A stretch of 64,000 nucleotides of DNA from Bordetella genomosp. 10 (GTDB taxonomy: Bacteria > Pseudomonadota > Gammaproteobacteria > Burkholderiales > Burkholderiaceae_B): NCBI RefSeq assembly GCF_002261225.1, contig NZ_NEVM01000005.1:744001-808000 (forward strand), read 5' to 3'. The stretch's first letter is position 1; each line of letters opens with the position of its first letter. Of this stretch, positions 29,401 through 40,140 are shown piece after piece. The position numbers and the translations under genes were made by a program. A model generated the notes under the pieces. It had not been told where the DNA came from. It searched no databases and was given only the letters and a program-made list of their open reading frames with translations.

Positions 29401-29888
29401 TGGACATCTCCATGCCCGGCCTGCCGGGCTCGGAGGCATGCCGCCTGCTGCGCGACCAGGGGGTAGGCGTGCCGGTCATCATCGTATCGGCCAACGCCTA
29501 TGGACTCGATCCCAAGGAAGCGATGGAATCGGGCCTGACCGACTGGCTGGTCAAGCCGGTCAACCTGGATGAGCTGCTCAACAAGATCGGCCTGCACCTG
29601 AAACTGGAGTGGGTGGCGCAGGCGCCGCCGCCCGAGCCCGACGCGCCCGACGAGGCGCGGCTGCGCACGGTGGCGCTGGCGCGCGCCGATGCCGAGTCCC
29701 TGCTGGAACTGGGCGCCATGGGCTACATCAAGGGCATATTCGCCCGCCTGGACGAGATCCGCGCGCGCGCCCCGCATACCGCGCCGCTGATCGACCATCT
29801 GGCCCTGCTGGCCAAGGATTTCCGGCTGGCCGAATACAACACCCTGTTGAAGGAATACGTACAGCGCCATGCCGCAAGCCTCCGATAA
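26412..29888 (+). CDS. NCS1 permease fused to a hybrid histidine kinase
   Basis: A 1158-residue membrane sensor. Residues about 20-490 form a complete NCS1-type (cytosine/purine/allantoin permease) 12-span domain, opening with RRDYNTWVANETLEDYALRF. A cysteine cluster follows at about 524-566 (CVIC, CPAY, CSLCC, C, C), then two more spans (about 591-617, 630-657) and a coiled coil. The kinase has His712 in GMSHELRAPLNS, N-box LVNLMSNAVKFT and G-boxes DSGAGIP and GTGLGLTICRM. A receiver with Asp998 (LILMDISMPG) and a helical C-terminus complete it. The ATG at 26412 lacks a ribosome site; GTG at 26436 has AAGGGA 7 bases upstream and may be the real start. It overlaps the response-regulator gene by 20 bases and is divergent from urtA. 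Inference: a permease-derived sensor for urea, amide or a nucleobase-like nitrogen source. Confidence 0.9.
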   Translation: MNTTREQRVDASATQRIVKVRRDYNTWVANETLEDYALRFTPLSFRKWSELRVANTALGAVSFLALEAIGGALALNYGFINAFWSIMAVSVLIFLTGLPIAYYAARHGLDMDLLTRGAGFGYIGSTITSLIYASFTFIFFALEAAIMALALELCTGLPLSLGYLACAVAIIPFVTYGITLINRLQAWTQPVWLLLLTLPYVFILAKDPGALAGLLDYAGRGGNGGHFDLLMFGAGVAVGAALITQIGEQVDFLRFLPARTATNRGRWWLALLCAGPGWIVPGAAKMLAGAFLAYLALGHGVPAAKAADPTKMYLVAFRYVFDHPAWALGAMTLFVVVSQVKINVTNAYAGSLAWSNFFARITHSHPGRVVWLVFNVLIAIGLMEMGVFDALEHVLAIFAHVAIAWIGALVADLVINKPLGLSPRGIEFRRAYLYDINPVGVGSMLLALILSLVAYAGAFGAVAEALSPFIALLAAFVTAPAIARATRGRYYLARRPHDFPDAAPRSETCGNRAASGAGASPRGLRCVICANIFEAQDMAQCPAYSGAICSLCCTLDARCQDRCKTGSRLQDQLGAALRGILPGAATPLFHTRLAHYLVAIGMIGGLLAAILSLIYYQEAVTFAQIGADTSALRSTFLKLFAALLLIGGVAAWWLVLTNESRQVAQEESDRQTNLLLREIEAHRRTDAQLQKAKEAAEAANLAKSRFMGGMSHELRAPLNSILGYAQILQRDAAMPAGRREAVDVIHRSGKHLIGLIDGLLDIARIEAGKLRLETADLRLPEFLDQIVKMFRPQTALKGLSFHYETAANLPKIVHIDEKRLRQILVNLMSNAVKFTRAGHVALRVRYASNMVQMEVEDSGAGIPAQDLERIFMPFERSWAADEQADTGTGLGLTICRMLTGIMGGELTVRSEVGRGSAFTLKLFLPEVRSPRSDLRPGGLVVGYAGERRGVLIVDDQPSQRRLLREMLEPLGFAIHEAANGQDCLARAHTLRPDLILMDISMPGLPGSEACRLLRDQGVGVPVIIVSANAYGLDPKEAMESGLTDWLVKPVNLDELLNKIGLHLKLEWVAQAPPPEPDAPDEARLRTVALARADAESLLELGAMGYIKGIFARLDEIRARAPHTAPLIDHLALLAKDFRLAEYNTLLKEYVQRHAASLR

Positions 29889-30858
29889 AAAGCTGGTGAT
29901 GCTGGTCGACGACACGCCCGACAACCTGAAGATGCTGTCGGACGCGCTGGACGAGGCCGGCTATATCGTGGTCGTCGCCACGGACGGCGCGTCGGCGCTG
30001 GAGCGGCTGGACTTCGTGCTGCCGGACATCGTGCTGATGGACGCCCTCATGCCCGTGATGGACGGCTTCGAGGCCTGCCGCCGCATCAAGGCCCATCCTG
30101 CCGCGGGCCACGTGCCGGTGGTGTTCATGACCGGCCTCACCGAGCCCGAACACGTGGTGCGCGGTTTCCAGGCCGGCGGCATCGACTATGTGACCAAGCC
30201 CATCGACACGGAAGTCGTGCTGGCGCGCCTGGAAGCGCATCTGCGCAACGCGCGCATCATGTCGGTGGCGATGAATGCCATGGACGCGGTCGCCAACGCG
30301 GTGGTGGTGCTGGACGCGCAGGGCCAGGTGACGTGGAAAACCAGCAAGGCGCGGCTATGGCTGCGTGAATACTTCGGCCAGCCCGAGGATGCCGCGGGCC
30401 TCGCGCCGGCGCTGTCGGAATGGATCGTCCGGCAACTGCAACGGCCGCCGGGCCGGGAGCCCGCGGTATTCGCCGTGGCCTCGCCCGCAGTTGGCGACGC
30501 CGTCGGCCAGGCGCCTGGGGCCGCCCTCCCCGCCGGCCGCCGGGAATTGCGGCTGCGGCTGACGGCCTCGCGCAAGGCGGGCGAATACGTGCTGCTGATG
30601 GACGAGCGCGAATTGCCCGCCGACGCCGCCGATACGCTGGCGGCCGCCTACCAGTTGACCCTGCGCGAACGGGAAGTGCTGCTGTGGCTGGCCAAGGGCA
30701 AGACCAACCGGGACATCGGCGATATCCTGGGCATGGCCCCGCGCACGGTGAACAAGCATCTGGAACATGTCTACGTGAAGCTGGGCGTCGAGACGCGGGC
30801 CGCGGCGACGGCGCTGGTGCTGACGCACATGCACAGGGGCGGCAAGGACGCCGCCTAG
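29869..30858 (+). CDS. response regulator, REC plus LuxR-type helix-turn-helix
   Basis: A 329-residue regulator. The N-terminal receiver has MLVDDTPDNLK, phosphoacceptor Asp in VLMDALMPVMDG near residue 62 and Lys in YVTKPID. A middle region of about 130 residues reads as a degenerate PAS-like segment (AMDAVANAVVVLDAQGQVTWKT). The C-terminal GerE/LuxR helix-turn-helix (LTLREREVLLWLAKGKTNRD, then DILGMAPRTVNKHLEHVYVK) binds DNA. The gene overlaps the permease-kinase by 20 bases, so the pair is almost certainly one phosphorelay. The likely targets are the paired palindromes in the urtA/kinase gap. Confidence 0.92.
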   Translation: MPQASDKKLVMLVDDTPDNLKMLSDALDEAGYIVVVATDGASALERLDFVLPDIVLMDALMPVMDGFEACRRIKAHPAAGHVPVVFMTGLTEPEHVVRGFQAGGIDYVTKPIDTEVVLARLEAHLRNARIMSVAMNAMDAVANAVVVLDAQGQVTWKTSKARLWLREYFGQPEDAAGLAPALSEWIVRQLQRPPGREPAVFAVASPAVGDAVGQAPGAALPAGRRELRLRLTASRKAGEYVLLMDERELPADAADTLAAAYQLTLREREVLLWLAKGKTNRDIGDILGMAPRTVNKHLEHVYVKLGVETRAAATALVLTHMHRGGKDAA

Positions 30859-30871
30859 GGGACAAACGTCG

Positions 30872-30925
30872 GGGACCCGGACCGCAGGGACCCGGACCGC
30901 AGGGACCCGGACCGCAGGGACCCGG
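30872..30925 (+). repeat. 15-bp tandem repeat, 3.6 copies
   Basis: GGGACCCGGACCGCA is repeated three times exactly, plus GGGACCCGG. It begins 14 bases after the stop of the response-regulator gene and lies before the convergent aceA stop. It could vary in copy number between strains. Confidence 0.9.
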
Positions 30926-30986
30926 CCCCGCGAGATGTCCACCGCCGGCCGCGCGACATACCGATGCGCGGCCGGCGCCCCTACCC

Positions 30987-32324
<1,338 letters not shown>

Positions 32325-32484
32325 GGTCTTGCTCCTCGAAGGTTTTGAGTGGAAATGCCGGACTGCGTGGCTGCCTGGACTGCCGGCGGCCGATTCACCG
32401 AATCGTTGCCGCGCGCCTGGGAGACAGCACTGCCCGGGCTTCCCGTGTTCGCGCAACCTTGATTCGTTGGGAAACAGTCTAGGT

Positions 32485-32502
32485 TTTTGCTGCGCGGCAA
32501 AA
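32485..32502. promoter_or_regulatory. palindrome upstream of aceA
   Basis: TTTTGC-TGCGCG-GCAAAA is a perfect 6+6 inverted repeat 161 bases before the aceA ATG. Its position fits an operator for a carbon-source regulator, but I cannot name the regulator. Confidence 0.4.
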
Positions 32503-32748
32503 TCACCCTCTGCCCTATGCAAGACGAAATTTTTAACTCAATAAAATCAATAAATTACAGACGCCATTTCGGATTGAGAAACGAAAACAGGCGCCTTGAA
32601 ACGCGGCCATGCGGCGGCGCGGAACGATTTTTCATCCGGGCCGCTCAGCGTTTCGCAATGTGAAAAAACAGGCGTGTCCCATGGCTCGAAAAAGCACGAT
32701 CCCGGGAACGTTGGGTCCAGGACGGTGACTGAGCTAATCCAAGGGCTT

Positions 32749-32775
32749 AAAATGACTAGAATAAATAGTCATTTT
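32749..32775. promoter_or_regulatory. toxin-antitoxin operator palindrome
   Basis: AAAATGACTA-N7-TAGTCATTTT is a perfect 10+10 inverted repeat 37 bases before the antitoxin ATG. Phd/YefM-type antitoxins typically bind such AT-rich palindromes over their own promoter. Confidence 0.7.
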
Positions 32776-32811
32776 TCGCCTCAACCGTTCATTGTCAAAA
32801 GGGGGCGAGTC

Positions 32812-33060
32812 ATGGAGCTGACCGTGTCGCACCGGTATATTTCGAAGACCCATTTCAAGGCGCACGCGCTGGAAATCTTCAGGCAGGTGGAAGCCAGCGG
32901 CGAAGCCGTGGTCATCACGGACCACGGGCATCCCACGCTGGAAATTCGCCCGTACCAGCCTGCCCAGGAGAACGCGCTCGACCTGCTGCGCTCGTCCGTG
33001 CTGCGCTACGACGACCCGTTCGCGCCGGTCGGCGAAGACGATTGGGAGGCCGCGCGGTGA
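32812..33060 (+). CDS. Phd/YefM-type antitoxin
   Basis: An 82-residue protein. The N-terminal half matches Phd/YefM DNA-binding antitoxins (ISKTHFKAHALEIFRQVEASG, then EAVVITDHGHPTLEIRPY). The acidic C-terminus (PFAPVGEDDWEAAR) would wrap the toxin. AAGGGGG precedes the ATG at 32812. Its stop overlaps the toxin GTG (GTGA), so translation is coupled. A perfect palindrome upstream is the likely autorepression site. This is a type II toxin-antitoxin module. Confidence 0.85.
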   Translation: MELTVSHRYISKTHFKAHALEIFRQVEASGEAVVITDHGHPTLEIRPYQPAQENALDLLRSSVLRYDDPFAPVGEDDWEAAR

Positions 33061-33461
33061 TTCTCCTGGACACGCACACGCTGGTCTGGTGGATCGCCGG
33101 GGACCGCGCCCTGGGCCATGGCGCGCGGGAACGCATCGAGGCGGAACAGGGCAAGGGCGCGCACGGCGAGATCCTCGTTTCCGCCATCTCCGCCTGGGAG
33201 GTCGCCATGCTCGCCAGGAGCGGCCGCCTGGCGCTGACCATGTCCGCCGGCGCCTGGCTCGACACGGTGGCGCACATACCCGCCGTGCGCTTCCTTCCCG
33301 TCGACGCGCGCATCGCCGCGGCCTCCGCCGAGCTGCCCGGCGACTTCCACAAGGATCCGGCGGACCGCATCATCGTGGCGACGGCGCGCGCCCATCGCGC
33401 GGCGCTCGCCACGGCCGACACGAAAATCCAGACGTATCCCCACGTGGAGACGGTCTGGTGA
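33057..33461 (+). CDS. PIN-domain toxin (VapC-like ribonuclease)
   Basis: A 134-residue PIN-domain protein. The acidic Mg-binding residues are visible: Asp in VILLDTHTLVWW, Glu in SAISAWEVAML, Asp in DPADRIIVATA and the last Asp in LATADTKIQ. This matches the PIN toxins paired with Phd-like antitoxins. The start is GTG at 33057, overlapping the antitoxin stop, with GGGAGG 7 bases upstream. Family members cut tRNA or rRNA; the target here is unknown. Confidence 0.88.
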   Translation: MILLDTHTLVWWIAGDRALGHGARERIEAEQGKGAHGEILVSAISAWEVAMLARSGRLALTMSAGAWLDTVAHIPAVRFLPVDARIAAASAELPGDFHKDPADRIIVATARAHRAALATADTKIQTYPHVETVW

Positions 33462-33518
33462 AGCGCCGGCCGCCGCCGCGGCCTAAAATTGCGGCCTGAC
33501 TCGTTTTCCCGTATCGCC

Positions 33519-34349
33519 ATGACTTTGCAAGACGCGCCCTTGGGCCACGAGGTCGCCTACCCCGACCGCTACGATCCCACGCTGCTGTTTCCCATCGACC
33601 GCGCGCCCAACCGCGCCGCGCTGGGCATTACGGCGGACAGCCTGCCCTTCGAGGCCGGCGTGGACATCTGGAATGCCTATGAGGTGTCCTGGCTGGATCC
33701 GCGCGGCAAGCCGCGGGTGGCGCTGGCGAGCTTCGGCGTGCCCGCCACGACGCCGCGCATCATCGAGTCCAAGTCCTTCAAGCTCTACCTGAATTCCTAT
33801 AACCAGGAAAGGATGACGGATGCGGACGCGGTGGCCGCCCGCATGCGCCGGGACCTGAGCGCGGCGGCCGGCGGCGACGTCGGCGTGCGCCTGATCGCGC
33901 CGGACCAGTTCGACGCGCAACGGATCGCCGAACTGGATGGCGTCTGCCTGGACGACCTGGACGTGGAGATCGACACGTATACGCCGGCGCCGCAACTGCT
34001 GCGCACCGCCGGCGAGGCCGGCGTCGTCGAAGAAACGCTGATGTCCCGGCTGCTGAAATCGAATTGCCCGGTAACGGGGCAGCCGGACTGGGGCAGCGTG
34101 CAGGTGCGCTACCGCGGACCGCGCCTGGACCGCGCCGGCCTGCTGGCCTACATCGTGTCCTTCCGCCAGCACGCCGATTTCCACGAACACTGCGTCGAAC
34201 GCATGTTCACGGACATCCTGCGGACCTGCCGCCCGGAGCGGCTATCGGTCTACGCGCGCTACACGCGGCGCGGAGGACTGGACATCAATCCCTGGCGCGC
34301 GACCCGTGACATGCCCACGCCGGTGGATGTCCGCACCGCGCGGCAATAG
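33519..34349 (+). CDS. queF: NADPH-dependent preQ0 reductase (QueF)
   Basis: A 276-residue enzyme that reduces the nitrile of 7-cyano-7-deazaguanine (preQ0) to the aminomethyl group of preQ1 in queuosine synthesis. It is the long two-module type, as in E. coli. The motif ESKSFKLYLNSYNQER is the QueF family signature; the catalytic Cys lies in KSNCPVTGQPDWGSV and the His/Glu cluster in FRQHADFHEHCVE. I chose the ATG at 33519, which gives the usual LGHEVAYPDRYDP opening. Ribosome-site strength is poor. It is monocistronic. Confidence 0.95.
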   Translation: MTLQDAPLGHEVAYPDRYDPTLLFPIDRAPNRAALGITADSLPFEAGVDIWNAYEVSWLDPRGKPRVALASFGVPATTPRIIESKSFKLYLNSYNQERMTDADAVAARMRRDLSAAAGGDVGVRLIAPDQFDAQRIAELDGVCLDDLDVEIDTYTPAPQLLRTAGEAGVVEETLMSRLLKSNCPVTGQPDWGSVQVRYRGPRLDRAGLLAYIVSFRQHADFHEHCVERMFTDILRTCRPERLSVYARYTRRGGLDINPWRATRDMPTPVDVRTARQ

Positions 34350-34828
34350 CGGGACCCATAGCGAGCGTAGTGGCAGCGGCAGTCGCGGCAGCGGCCACCG
34401 CTGTCGTCGCCGCGCCGCGCCGGCAAGCGGCGCCGTCCGCACCGCTCGAACGCCGCGATGTGGCAATCTCGAACTAGGATTTTCCCCTACGTTCAGGGCT
34501 TCCACGCCCTTCCCTCATGCCGTGTGACGCACGCTCGCCCGGCAACGCCATGCCGCGGACTTCCCAGGAGGAATGCTTCCGCGCGGCGCGAAACGCCTCC
34601 GCGCAATGCGCTGCCTTCTAATTAAGGCAACGGCTGATTGATCAAACTCTAATTGTTGTCTCGCAGCGTCGTCCCTAGAATTTCCACCACATGAGGGGCG
34701 ACGGCTGATACGACACCCGGCCGCGCGGCGCATCGCCGCGCAAGGGCAAGCAAGCCCTTTCGCCCTCCCACAACATGGAGAGCAGGCGTCTCGCCGCGCC
34801 TGGAACTCCTACCTCCGACGAGGGGAAA
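34350..34828. other. long intergenic region upstream of the peptide transporter
   Basis: No gene is supported in these 479 bases. The left half (34350-34450) is low-complexity GGC/GCA-rich. The right half has an AT-rich patch (34615-34660) with two TCTAATT copies and a perfect TTGATCAA palindrome (34638-34645), followed by a promoter candidate. A LysR-type regulator gene downstream in the cluster may act here. Confidence 0.5.
34653..34681 (+). promoter_or_regulatory. candidate promoter for the peptide-transporter operon
   Basis: TTGTTG (34653-34658), a 17-base spacer and TAGAAT (34676-34681). The -10 matches 5 of 6 consensus bases and the -35 only 3 of 6, as expected for an activated promoter. 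It lies 148 bases before the first ATG. Confidence 0.35.
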
Positions 34829-35770
34829 ATGCTTGCTTACACCTGTAGGCGTCTATTGATGACGCTACCGGTCATGCTGTTCGTCGCACTATTCGTGTTC
34901 GGCCTGCTTGACCTCGCTCCGGGCGATCCCGCCGCCCTGCTCGCCGGCGAAGACGCCACCCCCGAGGCCATCGAGAAAATCCGGGAAACGCTGGGGCTGA
35001 ATCACTCTTTCCTGCATCGATTCGCCGACTGGATCCATGCCGCCGTCCACGGCGATCTCGGCACCTCGCTCTACACCGGCCTGCGGGTGTCGGACATGAT
35101 CGCGCAGCGCATCGCGCCGACGTTCACGCTGATGGCCATGACGCTGCTCATATCGGTCGCGCTCGCCATTCCCATGGGCACGCTGGCCGCCTGGAAGCAC
35201 AACCGCTGGCAAGACCGGGGAATCATGGTCTTCGCGGTCTTCATTTTCTCCGTTCCCGCCTTCGTGGTCGGCTATCTGCTGGCCTGGGTCTTCGGCCTGC
35301 AACTGCGCTGGTTTCCCGTGCAGGGCTACGTGCCCTTCTCCTCGGGCGTCTGGGCCTCGCTGCATACGCTGGTCCTGCCCGCGTTCGCCCTGGGCAGCGT
35401 CTACGTCGCGCTCATCACCCGGATCACGCGCGCCACGATGCTGGAGACGCTTTCGCAGGATTACATCCATACCGCGCGCGCCAAGGGCGTGGACAACCGG
35501 ACCTTGCTGTTTCGCCATGCGTTGAAGAACGCCGCCGTCCCCATCGTGACCGTGGTGGGCATCGGCGTGGCGCTGCTGATCAGCGGAACGGTGGTCACCG
35601 AAACCGTCTTTTCCATTCCCGGGCTGGGCCGGCTCGTCGTGGACGCCATCCTGCGGCGCGACTATCCCGTCATCCAGGGCACCGTCCTTCTCTTAAGCTT
35701 CCTCTACGTCATCGTCAACCTGCTCGTCGACCTCCTCTATCGCGCTTTCGACCCCAGGATCAAGTTCTGA
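34829..35770 (+). CDS. peptide-type ABC transporter permease (DppB-like)
   Basis: A 313-residue inner-membrane permease of the oligopeptide/nickel class. About six spans are visible, the first from residue 8 to 30, then [16 protein letters not shown] in the periplasmic loop and the EAA-type cytoplasmic loop with [20 protein letters not shown] followed by [11 protein letters not shown]. The ATG at 34829 has GAGGGG 5 bases upstream; an earlier in-frame ATG would add a polar tail. Its stop overlaps the next start (TGATG). It is the first gene of a five-gene operon with permease C, a fused ATPase, a binding protein and an M81-family protein. Confidence 0.92.
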   Translation: MLAYTCRRLLMTLPVMLFVALFVFGLLDLAPGDPAALLAGEDATPEAIEKIRETLGLNHSFLHRFADWIHAAVHGDLGTSLYTGLRVSDMIAQRIAPTFTLMAMTLLISVALAIPMGTLAAWKHNRWQDRGIMVFAVFIFSVPAFVVGYLLAWVFGLQLRWFPVQGYVPFSSGVWASLHTLVLPAFALGSVYVALITRITRATMLETLSQDYIHTARAKGVDNRTLLFRHALKNAAVPIVTVVGIGVALLISGTVVTETVFSIPGLGRLVVDAILRRDYPVIQGTVLLLSFLYVIVNLLVDLLYRAFDPRIKF

Positions 35771-36605
35771 TGAAAAGCCTCTTCGGCCTCTGCAGGAGGC
35801 AACCCACCATACTGGCGGGCCTGATACTTCTCGCCGTCATCGTCTTCCTGGCGGTCTTCGCGCCCTGGCTGGGCACCATCGATCCGACCGCCCTGTCGCC
35901 CATACACCGCACCCGCAATCCCGGCGCCGAATTCTGGTTCGGCACGGACCTGCTCGGACGCGACGTCTATTCCCGGGTGATCTACGGCGCCCGGGTGTCG
36001 CTCATCGTCGGCTTCTCGGTCGCCCTTCTGTCGACCGTCATCGGCGTGGCGATAGGCCTGGCCGCGGGTTTCGTGCGCTGGCTGGACGCCGTGGCGATGC
36101 GCATCATGGACGGCTTCATGTCGATTCCCACGATCCTGCTGGCCATCGCGCTGATCTCGGTCACCCGTCCCTCCATGAAGAACGTCATCCTGGCCATCAC
36201 CGTGGCCGAGATTCCCCGGGTGGTGCGACTGATCCGGGGGCTGGTGCTGACCCTGCGCGAACAGCCCTACGTGGAAGCGGCGGCATCGTCCGGCGCCGGC
36301 ACCTTGCGCATCGTGTGCAAGCACATTTTTCCCAACACCATCGCGGCGCTCACGGTCCAGGCCACCTATATCTGCGGCGTCGCCATCCTGGCCGAAGCGA
36401 GCCTGTCGTTCATCGGGGCCGGCGTCCCGCCGTCCGTTCCCTCATGGGGCAACATCATGGCCGAGGGCCGCACCCTGTGGCAGGTCAAGCCTTATCTGAT
36501 CGCGTTTCCCGCGGTCTTCCTGTCGATCACCATCCTGGCCATCAACATGCTGGGCGACGGCCTGCGGGACGCGATCGACCCGCGCATGAACCGGAGGTCC
36601 GGCGA

Positions 36606-36609
<4 letters not shown>
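35770..36609 (+). CDS. peptide-type ABC transporter permease (DppC-like)
   Basis: A 279-residue permease, partner of the DppB-like protein. The N-terminal OppC-type span (about 15-37) is followed by [20 protein letters not shown], the classic DppC/OppC stretch, and the coupling loop [20 protein letters not shown]. About six spans in total. The start overlaps the upstream stop by one base and the end overlaps the next ATG (ATGA), so all three transport genes are coupled. Confidence 0.92.
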
Positions 36610-38462
<1,853 letters not shown>

Positions 38463-38497
38463 CGGCCCGGTCTCCCAACAACACAAGGAACATCGCC

Positions 38498-40090
38498 ATG
38501 AATCGTAGAAGCTTCCTCCTGACACCGCTTGCCCTGGCTGTCGCGCAGACGCTGCCGGTTTCGGCATTCGCCCAGCCCAAGCCCAGGAACTTCCGCTGGG
38601 TGCCGCAAGCCGACCTCACGTTGCTCGATCCCATCTTCACGACGGCGCAGATCACGCAAAACCATGCGCAACTCGTCTTCGACACCCTGTACGGCCTGGA
38701 CGAAAAGTTCCAGCCCCATCCGCAGATGGCCGAAGGCCACACCGTCAGCGACGACAAGCTGGTCTGGACGATAACGCTGCGCGACGGCCTCAAGTTCCAC
38801 GACGGCTCGCCCGTGCGCGCCGCCGACGTGGTGGCGAGCATCAAGCGCTGGGGCGACAGGGACCTGATGGGCCGGACGTTGATGAAGGCCACCAAGTCCA
38901 TTGAAACGATCGACGATCGCACGCTGCGCATCACGCTGTCCGAGCCCTTCCCGCTGATCCTGCACGCGCTGGGCCGCCAGACGACCAATATGGCCGCCAT
39001 CATGCCGGAACGTCTGGCCAGGCTTCCGTCGAATCAGGCCATCAAGGAAATGGTCGGCAGCGGCCCCTTCCGTTTCCTGGCCGACAAATGGATTTCCGGC
39101 TCCAAGGTGGTGTACGAGCGCTTCGAGGGCTATGTTCCGCGCAAGGACACGATGGCGCCAAGCTTCGGCGCCGGTCCCAAGATCGCCCACATACCGGGCG
39201 TCGAATGGAACATCATTCCCGACAGCGCCACGGCGATCGCGGCGCTGCAGGCCGGCGAAATCGATGGCGTCGAACGGGTCAACAACGATTTCCTGGGCAT
39301 GCTGAAGGAGATGCCCGACGTGCAGTTGGTCAAGATCGGCCTTCCGGGCATCAACATCCTGCGCTTCAACCATCTATACCCCCCGTTCAACAACGTCGAG
39401 ATCCGGCGCGCCATTCTCTCCGTGGTCAACCAGACGGAGTACATGACGGCGGCGAACGGCTCCTCCTTCCCGGAATACTGGAACGACCACTGCGGGGTAT
39501 TCGTTCCCGGCTGCCCCATGGACAGCAAGGCGGGCATGGAAAAACTCACCGGCAAGCGCGACATCGCCGCGGCGAAAGCCGCGATCGGTAAGGCCGGCTA
39601 CAACAACGAGCGCGTCGTCCTGCTGGACCCCGTCGACTTCCCGTCGCATCACGCATCGGCCCTGGTCACCGCGGACCTGTTCAAGAAACTGGGCTTGAAC
39701 GTGGACGTCCAGTCCGTCGACTGGGGCACGGCGGTTCAACGCCGCAACAGCCAGGCCTCGCCCGAGGAAGGCGGCTGGAGCGTGGCCTTCACCGGCCTGA
39801 GCGGCATGAACAACCTGGACCCCGCCGGTCATCTGGCATTGCGGGGCAACGGCAAGAACGCGTGGTTCGGCTGGCCCCAGAGCGCGCGCCTGGAAGAACT
39901 GCGCGATCAGTGGTTCAAGGCCCCGGACCTGGAGACGCAGAAGAAAATCTGCGCGGAAATCCAGGAGCAGGTCTTTATCGATGTTCCTTATATCCCGCTG
40001 GGCGCCACCTACCAGGTTTCGGCGCTCCGGTCCCAGTGGAAAGACTTCGAGCCGCTGATGCCGCTGTTCTACACCCTGCGTCACGCCTGA
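38498..40090 (+). CDS. extracellular solute-binding protein, family 5
   Basis: A 530-residue periplasmic binding protein of the Dpp/Opp/Nik family. The signal is of twin-arginine type (MNRRSFLLTPLALAVAQ) with cleavage near AFA-Q at residue 27. Family markers are WVPQADLTLLDPIFTTAQ at the mature start, TLRDGLKFHDGSPVRAADVVAS and FNHLYPPFNNVEIRRAI. AAGGAA lies about 9 bases before the ATG. The ligand is unknown; its neighbours encode an MlrC-like protein and an asparaginase, which point to a peptide or amide. It is in the same operon as the permeases and fused ATPase. Confidence 0.92.
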   Translation: MNRRSFLLTPLALAVAQTLPVSAFAQPKPRNFRWVPQADLTLLDPIFTTAQITQNHAQLVFDTLYGLDEKFQPHPQMAEGHTVSDDKLVWTITLRDGLKFHDGSPVRAADVVASIKRWGDRDLMGRTLMKATKSIETIDDRTLRITLSEPFPLILHALGRQTTNMAAIMPERLARLPSNQAIKEMVGSGPFRFLADKWISGSKVVYERFEGYVPRKDTMAPSFGAGPKIAHIPGVEWNIIPDSATAIAALQAGEIDGVERVNNDFLGMLKEMPDVQLVKIGLPGINILRFNHLYPPFNNVEIRRAILSVVNQTEYMTAANGSSFPEYWNDHCGVFVPGCPMDSKAGMEKLTGKRDIAAAKAAIGKAGYNNERVVLLDPVDFPSHHASALVTADLFKKLGLNVDVQSVDWGTAVQRRNSQASPEEGGWSVAFTGLSGMNNLDPAGHLALRGNGKNAWFGWPQSARLEELRDQWFKAPDLETQKKICAEIQEQVFIDVPYIPLGATYQVSALRSQWKDFEPLMPLFYTLRHA

Positions 40091-40140
40091 CCGATCGAAT
40101 CCGCCGCGAGACCGCGGCGACTACCGCTGGAGCAAAGAAC

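Larger units (their letters stand above)
32325..32811. other. aceA upstream region and antitoxin promoter region
   Basis: This 487-base stretch has no convincing gene. The aceA side holds palindromes CGATTC-ACC-GAATCG (32391-32405) and TTTTGC-N6-GCAAAA (32485-32502). An AT-rich block at 32518-32565 stands out from the GC-rich surroundings and probably contains the aceA promoter. The right end holds the antitoxin operator palindrome. Confidence 0.5.
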
